From Clostridia bacterium (GTDB lineage: Bacteria > Bacillota > Clostridia > Oscillospirales > CAG-382), in the NCBI GenBank assembly GCA_017646185.1, contig JAGCNA010000291.1:1-5104 (forward strand): a DNA stretch of 5,104 nt, written 5' to 3'. A program made the translations under genes and the position numbers. Below, in pieces: positions 1 through 5,043 of the stretch; position 1 is the first letter of the stretch, and each line of letters begins with the position of its first letter. The notes below the pieces were generated by a model. The model was not told the DNA's origin, did no database searches, and saw only the letters and a list, made by a program, of their open reading frames with translations.

Positions 1-8
1 ACACACAC

Positions 9-14
9 GGAGGG
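9..14 (+). promoter_or_regulatory. Ribosome binding site deciding the TTG start of the hydrolase
   Basis: GGAGGG lies 7 nt before the TTG at 22. It is a strong Shine-Dalgarno match at good spacing. The next in-frame ATG (residue 22) would delete most of the N-terminal membrane helix, so TTG is preferred. The promoter of this gene is outside the window. Confidence 0.8.
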
Positions 15-21
15 AAAATAA

Positions 22-975
22 TTGATTTATTTGTACATAGCCTTGGGGGTAATTGCATTAAGCGCTGTTATCGGCGTTGCGGTAATGCTTAAAATTACCG
101 TTCCCATTTCAAGAAAAGTATATATGGACACACTGGTCCGTAATTCGCCCGATAAATGGAAGAGAGAATGCTCCTGCCCCGAAAACGAGGAACAGCTTAC
201 CATCTGGAACACCGGATGTGCCTGGGCCGAAGAAACCAAAGACCGTATGCGTGAGGTAACGATTACCAACGACGGCTTGAAGCTGGTTGGCGAACTGTAT
301 GATTTCGGTTCCGATAAATGCGTTATCATTCTTCCCGGCAGATGTGAAAGCCTTATGTATTCTTATTATTACGCCCGTCCTTACGGTGAAATGGGAATAA
401 ACGTATTTCTTCCCGACCCGAGAAGCCACGGCAACAGCGAAGGTACTTACAGCACCTTGGGCGTATGCGAAGGCAAGGACGCAAACGCTTGGGCAAGATA
501 TCTTAACGAAAAAGAAGGAATTAACCAAATATATCTTCATGGCGTTTGCGTAGGAGCAAGCACAGCTATATTTGCCGCTGTTGACGAAGATATGCCCGAA
601 TGTATAAAAGGCATGGTTAACGAAGGCTGTTACGTTAATTTTTATGAAACCTTTAAAAACCATATGATTGCGGACGGACACCCCGTGTTCCCCGTTTGCG
701 GTATGGTTATGAGACAGGTTAAAAAACATACCGGCGTAGATATTATGAAAAAATGCCCCCTCAATTACGTGGGCAAGGTAAAGATTCCCGTTTTGTTTAT
801 TTTCGGCGAAAAGGACATTTACACCGTACCCGAAAAAAGCAAGATACTGTTTGCAGCCTGCGGAAGCAAGGACAAAAAATTGGTATGGTTCCCCAAGGGC
901 GGCCACAGTCATCTGCGTATAAACAACACCGCCGAATACGACGGTGCAGTAAAAGAATTCATATCTGCACATTAA
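22..975 (+). CDS. Membrane-anchored alpha/beta hydrolase with cysteine nucleophile
   Basis: 317-residue alpha/beta-hydrolase-fold protein, probably an esterase, thioesterase or acyl hydrolase of unknown substrate. Residues 1-24 form a hydrophobic helix with no cleavage motif, so it is likely anchored by its N-terminus. The fold is visible from the oxyanion-strand region LPGR (104-107), the PDPRSHGNSEG segment (131-141), the nucleophile elbow LHGVCVGAS (172-180), the acid loop FGEKD (261-265) and the GGHSH histidine loop (293-297). Putative triad: Cys176, Asp265, His295. Most relatives have Gly-x-Ser-x-Gly at the elbow; Cys occurs in dienelactone hydrolase. The usual HG before the oxyanion hole is PG here. 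There are about twelve cysteines. The start is TTG, supported by a GGAGGG site 7 nt upstream and by the membrane helix beginning there. It converges on the operon to its right, sharing only a terminator; no functional link is shown. Fold is confident, substrate unknown. Confidence 0.9.
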   Translation: MIYLYIALGVIALSAVIGVAVMLKITVPISRKVYMDTLVRNSPDKWKRECSCPENEEQLTIWNTGCAWAEETKDRMREVTITNDGLKLVGELYDFGSDKCVIILPGRCESLMYSYYYARPYGEMGINVFLPDPRSHGNSEGTYSTLGVCEGKDANAWARYLNEKEGINQIYLHGVCVGASTAIFAAVDEDMPECIKGMVNEGCYVNFYETFKNHMIADGHPVFPVCGMVMRQVKKHTGVDIMKKCPLNYVGKVKIPVLFIFGEKDIYTVPEKSKILFAACGSKDKKLVWFPKGGHSHLRINNTAEYDGAVKEFISAH

Positions 976-981
976 AACGAC

Positions 982-1031
982 AAAAACAAAAAACATCCGA
1001 TAATTTCAAGATTTATCGGATGTTTTATTTT
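982..1031. terminator. Bidirectional intrinsic terminator between convergent genes
   Basis: A perfect 14-bp inverted repeat (990-1003 with 1013-1026) encloses a 9-nt loop. It is followed on the + strand by a T-rich run to about 1031 and preceded by an A-rich run (982-993), which becomes a T tail on the - strand. The stem is A/T-rich with only four G-C pairs, but the tails on both sides fit rho-independent termination in both directions. It would end the hydrolase transcript and the five-gene operon. The right arm lies inside the last codons of the LRAT-like gene. Confidence 0.85.
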
Positions 1032-1404
1032 TTGTGAATCTTTCAAAAAATAAGTGTTCTTTACCGAATGCGCAATCATAAACAAAATGCTCGCAGTTGT
1101 TTTCAAGGATATTGTATCCCGTTTCCCCCAGCCTGCTTTTGGCACGGGCAACTGTTTTTTCGGGAGAAAATCGCTTTTTCTTTTCCTGCTTTTCGCAAAC
1201 TCCCGTTTCGCACAGGTTTCCGCAGGAAAAGGTAAACACATCTGTTACCAAAACGGAAATTTCTTCGGGTTTCACGCCGGTATTATCGGGATATCCGAAC
1301 TGAATAACCGTATCGTCATCAACGTATATACCGTAATGATAATAAAACGAGACCTTGACACGGATAATATCTCCGTATGAAGGCCGAACGGTCTTCCAGA
1401 TCAT
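1006..1404 (-). CDS. LRAT-like (NlpC/P60 superfamily) cysteine acyltransferase or hydrolase
   Basis: 132-residue protein of the lecithin:retinol acyltransferase family, a permuted papain-like fold. Known members (LRAT, PLAAT/HRASLS) take an acyl chain from a phospholipid onto a cysteine and pass it to an alcohol, amine or water. Visible motifs: GDIIRV (11-16), YHYGIYV with His23, VIQFG with Gln35, and NNCEHFVYDC (102-111) with the nucleophile Cys104. The family triad is usually His-His-Cys; Gln replaces the second His, a change tolerated in NlpC/P60 relatives. Family membership is clear; the exact reaction is not. There is no signal peptide or membrane helix, so it should be cytosolic. Three cysteines (61, 65, 70) and a basic stretch lie between the motif regions. 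Its ATG overlaps the ACP stop codon by 4 nt (ATGA) and no strong ribosome site precedes it, so translational coupling is likely. Last gene of the operon, ending within the terminator stem. Confidence 0.87.
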   Translation of the reverse strand: MIWKTVRPSYGDIIRVKVSFYYHYGIYVDDDTVIQFGYPDNTGVKPEEISVLVTDVFTFSCGNLCETGVCEKQEKKKRFSPEKTVARAKSRLGETGYNILENNCEHFVYDCAFGKEHLFFERFTKNKTSDKS

Positions 1405-1640
1405 TTTTGTTTTTCTTCCACCTTACGTATAAGGTCTCCTACGGTAATAAGATCGGGAAGATCGGCATTGGTAAGCTTTACACCGAACTCCTGCTCTATT
1501 CCCATTGCCATATACAGCATTCCGATGGAATTCATTCCAACGTCATCGGAAAGGACAGAGGATTCGGTTATGGAAGCGGAGTCTATCTCCCCTTCAAAAA
1601 CGTTATCCAAAACTTTTTTAAGACGTTCTAAAGTGTTCAT
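1401..1640 (-). CDS. Acyl carrier protein
   Basis: 79-residue acyl carrier protein, the normal size. After addition of 4'-phosphopantetheine by a holo-ACP synthase (not in this window) it would carry an acyl group as a thioester. The attachment site is in VGMNSIGML (34-42), Ser38, at the start of helix II as in the family, followed by the typical helix IEQEFGVKL and a C-terminal helix. The residue before the serine is Asn, whereas fatty-acid-synthesis ACPs usually have Asp (DSL). That suggests a dedicated carrier rather than the housekeeping AcpP. It is the fourth gene of the operon, 1 nt after the second PlsC-like gene, and overlaps the LRAT-like gene by 4 nt. A GGAGAG site lies in the last codons of the preceding gene. 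Its likely partners are the upstream ligase as loader and the PlsC-like enzymes as acyl acceptors; this is inferred from position. Confidence 0.93.
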   Translation of the reverse strand: MNTLERLKKVLDNVFEGEIDSASITESSVLSDDVGMNSIGMLYMAMGIEQEFGVKLTNADLPDLITVGDLIRKVEEKQK

Positions 1641-1641
1641 T

Positions 1642-2301
1642 TTACTCTCCTTGGGTAATCTTTTCGTATACGGCGCGGCATTCGTTGATCTTTTCCAAAA
1701 GCTGTTCGGAAATATTGTTTATATCCGAAACGGAGGGAAACTTCTTTTTGCAGTATTCGTTTGCGTAAAAAGGATTTCCGATAACGTATACACGCTTTTT
1801 GCTCTTTTTAAGAGGCGGTCTGGAATACACGGGGATTATGGGCGCTCCGCTTTGAAGGGCGATAAGCACGGCACCGGATTTTATATCGGAAACTCCATCC
1901 TCTTTTTCTATTCTGCCTTGGGGAAAAATAGCCAGAGTATGGCCGTCTTTTATAACAGAAACCGATTTTCGCACAGCATCGATATCCGATATTCCGCGGT
2001 CTATTTTAATGCAGCCCATAAGCTTTAAGAAAAATGCGCGGACCGGCTTTGACATTACCTCTTCCGAAGCAAGAAAGAATACTCTTCTGTACCAAAAGCA
2101 GCTGCCGAGCATAACCGCATCGGAAAATCCCGTGTGGTTTGCGGCGATAAGCGCTCCGCCTTTAAACCCCCGTTTGTATTTTTTGCCGTCAAGTCCCACG
2201 GAACGGACTTTAAAAAGCCGAAACAAAAAATAGTGGGCTCTTCCGTAGTCCATAGGCAAAAATTTGGGATTGAATAACGTAAATATTTTATTTTTTGCCA
2301 T
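1642..2301 (-). CDS. PlsC-family (LPLAT) acyltransferase, second of a tandem pair
   Basis: 219-residue glycerolipid acyltransferase-type protein (1-acyl-sn-glycerol-3-phosphate acyltransferase family), which transfers an acyl chain from acyl-ACP or acyl-CoA to an acceptor hydroxyl at the membrane face. Motif I is NHTGFSD (55-61), with the catalytic His56 and Asp61 of the NHx4D box. Motif II is IKIDRG (98-103). Motif III is FPQGR (126-130) instead of the usual FPEG. Motif IV is IIPVY (155-159). The His/Asp dyad is intact. No clear membrane helix is seen; basic and hydrophobic N-terminal residues may bind the membrane. The start is uncertain: ATG at 2301 is used, but an in-frame GTG at 2316 (five residues longer) has a GAGGA 11 nt upstream. 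Either way the start lies inside the 3' end of the upstream acyltransferase gene (14 or 29 nt overlap). Acceptor and donor specificity cannot be read from sequence. Confidence 0.9.
   Translation of the reverse strand: MAKNKIFTLFNPKFLPMDYGRAHYFLFRLFKVRSVGLDGKKYKRGFKGGALIAANHTGFSDAVMLGSCFWYRRVFFLASEEVMSKPVRAFFLKLMGCIKIDRGISDIDAVRKSVSVIKDGHTLAIFPQGRIEKEDGVSDIKSGAVLIALQSGAPIIPVYSRPPLKKSKKRVYVIGNPFYANEYCKKKFPSVSDINNISEQLLEKINECRAVYEKITQGE
1645..1650 (-). promoter_or_regulatory. Ribosome binding site of the ACP gene
   Basis: GGAGAG on the - strand lies 4 nt before the ACP ATG (GGAG core 6 nt before). It is embedded in the last codons of the upstream acyltransferase, whose stop codon falls between the site and the ATG. 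This favours coupled, abundant translation of the carrier protein. Confidence 0.75.
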
Positions 2302-2950
2302 TTTCTTTTTCCACACGCTTTTTCAGTTCCTCGCCCAAAGCAAAGGTCTTATCCTCAAGTATTTTGGTAAGACGCATTATTTCCTCGGGAGAGGGATTTT
2401 CATCCGCGCAATAATCACGCAGATATATTTTTTCGCCGATCATTACACGGGTTCGCTTTTTCAAAGAGTATGCCCCGTCCGTATACATGGGAACGATAGG
2501 CGCATCGGTACGCAAAGCTATAAAAACCACACTGGGCTTAAAGGGCCAGGGCTTTCCGTCCACGGGGAGGCGGCTTTCGGGGAAAATGCCCACAGTACCG
2601 CCGTTATCAAGCACCTTGAGCGATTCCGCAACGAAGGAGAAATCTCTTGTATCGCGGTTAACGAAGATACCGCCGATGGAAAAGAGAAATTTTGCAAACA
2701 TTTTACCCTTGTTGAACATAACCTCCGCGATGAGGAAACGCAAGGTGCGGAAAGGATACATATTCATATACAGCACAAAATCCATTAAGGATTTGTGATT
2801 GGACATAAGTATGCAAGGCTTGGGAAGCTTTTTCCCTTGGGATTCTTTATTGATATAATAAACCTTGGGACGGAGAAAAATTCTTGTGGGAATAAAGCCC
2901 GTAAGCTGAACAAAAGCGCGTACAAATTGGTTTGGTTTACCTTGGCGCAT
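2288..2950 (-). CDS. PlsC-family (LPLAT) acyltransferase, first of a tandem pair
   Basis: 220-residue PlsC-like acyltransferase. Motif I is SNHKSLMD (50-57), with catalytic His52 and Asp57. Motif II is IFVNRD (95-100). Motif III is FPESR (123-127), where the usual glycine of FPEG is Ser. Motif IV is PIVPMYTDG (151-159). It shares the overall plan of the next gene but differs widely in sequence, so it is not a recent duplicate. The pair may acylate two positions of one acceptor, as the sn-1 and sn-2 enzymes do in phosphatidic acid synthesis, or act on different acceptors. Residues 8-26 are hydrophobic/aromatic with few charges and may associate with the membrane. Its ATG is 3 nt after the ligase stop codon; a modest AAAGG lies about 12 nt upstream, so coupling to the ligase gene is likely. 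Family is confident; substrate unknown. Confidence 0.91.
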   Translation of the reverse strand: MRQGKPNQFVRAFVQLTGFIPTRIFLRPKVYYINKESQGKKLPKPCILMSNHKSLMDFVLYMNMYPFRTLRFLIAEVMFNKGKMFAKFLFSIGGIFVNRDTRDFSFVAESLKVLDNGGTVGIFPESRLPVDGKPWPFKPSVVFIALRTDAPIVPMYTDGAYSLKKRTRVMIGEKIYLRDYCADENPSPEEIMRLTKILEDKTFALGEELKKRVEKENGKK

Positions 2951-2953
2951 AAT

Positions 2954-4876
2954 TTAAATCTGCCTTTCAATGTATTCGCAGAAATCGCGTAAAGTATAAA
3001 AATAGTTGTTTGAATCGGAATAATCTATGGGGAATTCCTTGGAAAGCTCTGTAAGCAAAGTAAAATACTGCAAAGAGGATGCTCCCAGCTCGTGCATTAC
3101 GTGGGTATCCGGTCCTATATCCTCTTTTTCCACGCCGAGTATAGGTGCGGCGATAGTACGAACCTTATCCGCCAACGGAGAATTCACGTCGAATTCCGCT
3201 GCTTCCGTAAACTTGACTTCATTAAAGGGGGTAAGCTTTACTCTTCCGTCGGCAAGAGCGTTTTTAAGATACTGTCTGCCAACCTTTATAGCGGTTTCGG
3301 AGGCAATGGGATCGTAGGTTATATAAAAATCTCTTATCTGCATAGGCAGAGGAAGGGTCTGATTGGTTTTGTAAATATTGGCGATCATACCCGAAAGCTT
3401 GGCTCCGTTTAAATAAGGGTTGATGCGCACGATCATAGTAAGCTTTTCATCTGTTCCCTCACCCATACCGATTACGGAATACATCATTGCTTCGGGAATA
3501 TCAAAGGCTTGCTCTATGGTATCGGGATTTATATTTTCACCGTTTTCGCCTATAACGGAATCGCCTTTTCTTCCGCGGATATAGTAATATCCGTCGATAC
3601 AATCAACGATATCACCTGTATTATACCAACCCTCGTTGATCTTTTCCACGCCGTTTATAAGCATGCGCTTGCATGTGGAATTACCTTTAACAAGCAGTAC
3701 ACCATCTTCGTCTATCTTGTATTCGATGGAGGCAAAGGGTCTACCAACGCTGTTTTGCATAAGCTCCGAAGGCTTGTTTCTGAGTTCTGTCGAGGTTATG
3801 CCCACTTCGCTCATACCGTAGCCGTTATGCAAGGGATAACCGATTGCGGAAAACAATTGAAGCGTGGATTCTTTTATGTAGCTTCCGCCGGAAATACAGT
3901 AACGTACCGTGGGACCGAAGAGCTTATCCGTAACCTCGGTCATAAGCTTGCGGGAAAGCCAGTTACCCAAAGCGGGGCTGAAATTTTGAACCTTAAGGCA
4001 AAGTGCAGTACCTTTTTCAAAGCGCTGTCTTGTCTTTTCGTCTTTATTGTTTATTTCACGCATTACCTGTTTTTCGATAGTATGCCAGAGAAGCGGTACG
4101 GCAAAAACGTGGGTAACCTCGTGGGCACGGCAGGTCTTCATAAGAGTTTCGCCGGACATATCCTTGGGAAATACCATGGTGTTCCAGTAAAAAGCGTGCC
4201 AGAAATACACGGCAATAAGACCGAAAACGTGATAGAAGGGCAAAAAGCATATCTGCTTTAATCTGCCGTTTACGTGTACGGCAATAGCCATATTTTCTTT
4301 AAACATAGGCCCTGCGTTAAGCACCTGCTCGCTTATCTCGTTACCCGTATAGAAGCATACGACCTGCTTGAGCGTGGTGGCGGAGGTAGACAAAGCGATC
4401 TCATTCTCAAAGCAATCTTCAAAAGAGCTTCCTTCGGGAAGAGCGGTAATATCTATAAATTCGCCGGGGAGAGCCGTTTCTTTTTTGCCGATTATGTATT
4501 TTATACCGAGCGTTTCTATAAGTCCTTTGGACATATTGAGAGGATGACGGCGGTTAACCAGATAAGGCTTGTTTCCGCTTCGGAGAATAGCCCAGAAGGC
4601 AACGATCCACTCAAGACAGTTATCCATATCCAAAGCCACGTAACCGCGGGTGGCGCCTATACGTGCGTAAAGCGATTCGGAGGCGCGTTCTATCATATCC
4701 TTTACTTCGCCGTAGGTATGCTCACGGATACGGAATCCATCGCTTGTCTCGGCGGCGATAGCGGCAGGATTGCCAAACATTATCTCGTATACCGATTTAA
4801 AGGTTTTATCTGAATTGTTAAGAGCGTTAATGTTTGTTTTTACAAGTTTAAGATAATCTCTCAAGTATTTTTTCAT
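2954..4876 (-). CDS. AMP-forming acyl ligase (acyl-ACP synthetase-like) with C-terminal carrier domain
   Basis: 640-residue protein of the ANL (acyl-CoA synthetase/NRPS adenylation) superfamily fused to a phosphopantetheine-binding domain. The adenylation domain would make acyl-AMP and pass the acyl group to a carrier thiol. Motifs in order: P-loop region STSATTLKQV (163-172), FLPFYHVFGL (211-220), NGYGMSEVGITS (351-362), the ribose-binding Asp in GWYNTGD (416-422), hinge RGRKGD (434-439), and the C-terminal catalytic lysine, probably Lys531 in AIKVGR. The carrier domain spans about 566-640, with its site in LGASSL, Ser601. The P-loop is degenerate: Ala and Leu replace the two glycines and the Pro-Lys is missing. 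The start is ATG 4876, with GGAGAG 7 nt upstream; an in-frame TTG at 4891 would place that site inside the gene. First gene of the operon, just behind a good promoter. The substrate is most simply a fatty acid, but aryl or amino acids cannot be excluded. Confidence 0.9.
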   Translation of the reverse strand: MKKYLRDYLKLVKTNINALNNSDKTFKSVYEIMFGNPAAIAAETSDGFRIREHTYGEVKDMIERASESLYARIGATRGYVALDMDNCLEWIVAFWAILRSGNKPYLVNRRHPLNMSKGLIETLGIKYIIGKKETALPGEFIDITALPEGSSFEDCFENEIALSTSATTLKQVVCFYTGNEISEQVLNAGPMFKENMAIAVHVNGRLKQICFLPFYHVFGLIAVYFWHAFYWNTMVFPKDMSGETLMKTCRAHEVTHVFAVPLLWHTIEKQVMREINNKDEKTRQRFEKGTALCLKVQNFSPALGNWLSRKLMTEVTDKLFGPTVRYCISGGSYIKESTLQLFSAIGYPLHNGYGMSEVGITSTELRNKPSELMQNSVGRPFASIEYKIDEDGVLLVKGNSTCKRMLINGVEKINEGWYNTGDIVDCIDGYYYIRGRKGDSVIGENGENINPDTIEQAFDIPEAMMYSVIGMGEGTDEKLTMIVRINPYLNGAKLSGMIANIYKTNQTLPLPMQIRDFYITYDPIASETAIKVGRQYLKNALADGRVKLTPFNEVKFTEAAEFDVNSPLADKVRTIAAPILGVEKEDIGPDTHVMHELGASSLQYFTLLTELSKEFPIDYSDSNNYFYTLRDFCEYIERQI

Positions 4877-4883
4877 TTCATAA

Positions 4884-4889
4884 CTCTCC
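4884..4889 (-). promoter_or_regulatory. Ribosome binding site deciding the ATG start of the ligase
   Basis: GGAGAG on the - strand, 7 nt before ATG 4876. An in-frame TTG at 4891 would add five residues, but it would put this site inside the coding sequence and leave no comparable site in front. ATG 4876 is therefore chosen. Confidence 0.82.
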
Positions 4890-4910
4890 AAAAGACAATA
4901 TAACTAATTT

Positions 4911-4939
4911 ATTTTATACAAAACATTCACCGTTGTCAA
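4911..4939 (-). promoter_or_regulatory. Sigma-A-type promoter of the acyl operon
   Basis: On the - strand a perfect TTGACA -35 box (4939-4934) is followed after 17 nt by TAAAAT (4916-4911), one mismatch from the -10 consensus. An overlapping TATAAA gives 15-nt spacing. The start site would be near 4904, leaving a leader of about 30 nt that holds only the ribosome site. No room remains for a riboswitch or attenuator, so control should act at the promoter. Confidence 0.8.
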
Positions 4940-4945
4940 TAGATA

Positions 4946-4967
4946 TTCAAATGTAAAATTTTTTGAA
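4946..4967. repeat. Inverted repeat between divergent promoters, possible operator
   Basis: TTCAAA (4946-4951) and TTTGAA (4962-4967) form a 6-bp inverted repeat with a 10-nt spacer. Its centre, about 4956.5, lies almost exactly midway between the two -35 boxes (4939 and 4972). That position would suit a regulator acting on both promoters, but short A/T-rich repeats arise readily by chance. Confidence 0.35.
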
Positions 4968-4971
4968 CATA

Positions 4972-5000
4972 TTGATTTTATAGCATCAATGTGGTAATAT
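4972..5000 (+). promoter_or_regulatory. Promoter of the lipoprotein gene
   Basis: TTGATT (4972-4977) and TAATAT (4995-5000) are separated by 17 nt. A TG one base before the -10 box gives an extended -10 element. Each hexamer matches consensus at four of six positions, so it is weaker than the divergent operon promoter. A TATAAA at 4998-5003 is an alternative -10 at poorer spacing. Confidence 0.62.
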
Positions 5001-5030
5001 AAAGCACGGCAAAGCCAAAATCAAAAACAC

Positions 5031-5035
5031 AGGAG
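5031..5035 (+). promoter_or_regulatory. Ribosome binding site of the lipoprotein gene
   Basis: AGGAG lies 8 nt before ATG 5044. It confirms the start of an open reading frame too short in this window to be recognised by length alone. Confidence 0.78.
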
Positions 5036-5043
5036 TACAACTT

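Noticed and set aside
1..8. ACACACAC dinucleotide repeat at the left edge
   Set aside because: Four units only; too short to mean anything.
109..996. Long antisense open frame (295 codons, - strand) opposite the hydrolase gene
   Set aside because: It lies almost wholly opposite a clear hydrolase with recognisable motifs, has no family motif of its own, and runs through the terminator. It is a shadow frame caused by codon bias.
2302..2316. GTG start at 2316 for the second PlsC-like gene
   Set aside because: Not fully excluded, since a GAGGA lies 11 nt upstream. ATG 2301 is preferred as the more usual codon; the difference is five residues and does not affect any domain.
3509..4261. Open frame of 250 codons on the + strand inside the ligase gene
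   Set aside because: It is antisense to conserved adenylation motifs and has no recognisable domain and no convincing ribosome site. Several similar frames (for example 4274-4813, 2264-2788, 1468-2028) are shadows of the same kind.
1006..4876. Polyketide, nonribosomal peptide or aryl polyene biosynthetic cluster
   Set aside because: Ligase and carrier domains occur in such clusters, but there is no ketosynthase, condensation, ketoreductase, dehydratase or thioesterase gene here.
4877..4891. TTG start at 4891 for the ligase
   Set aside because: The GGAGAG site would fall inside the gene, whereas it sits 7 nt before ATG 4876.
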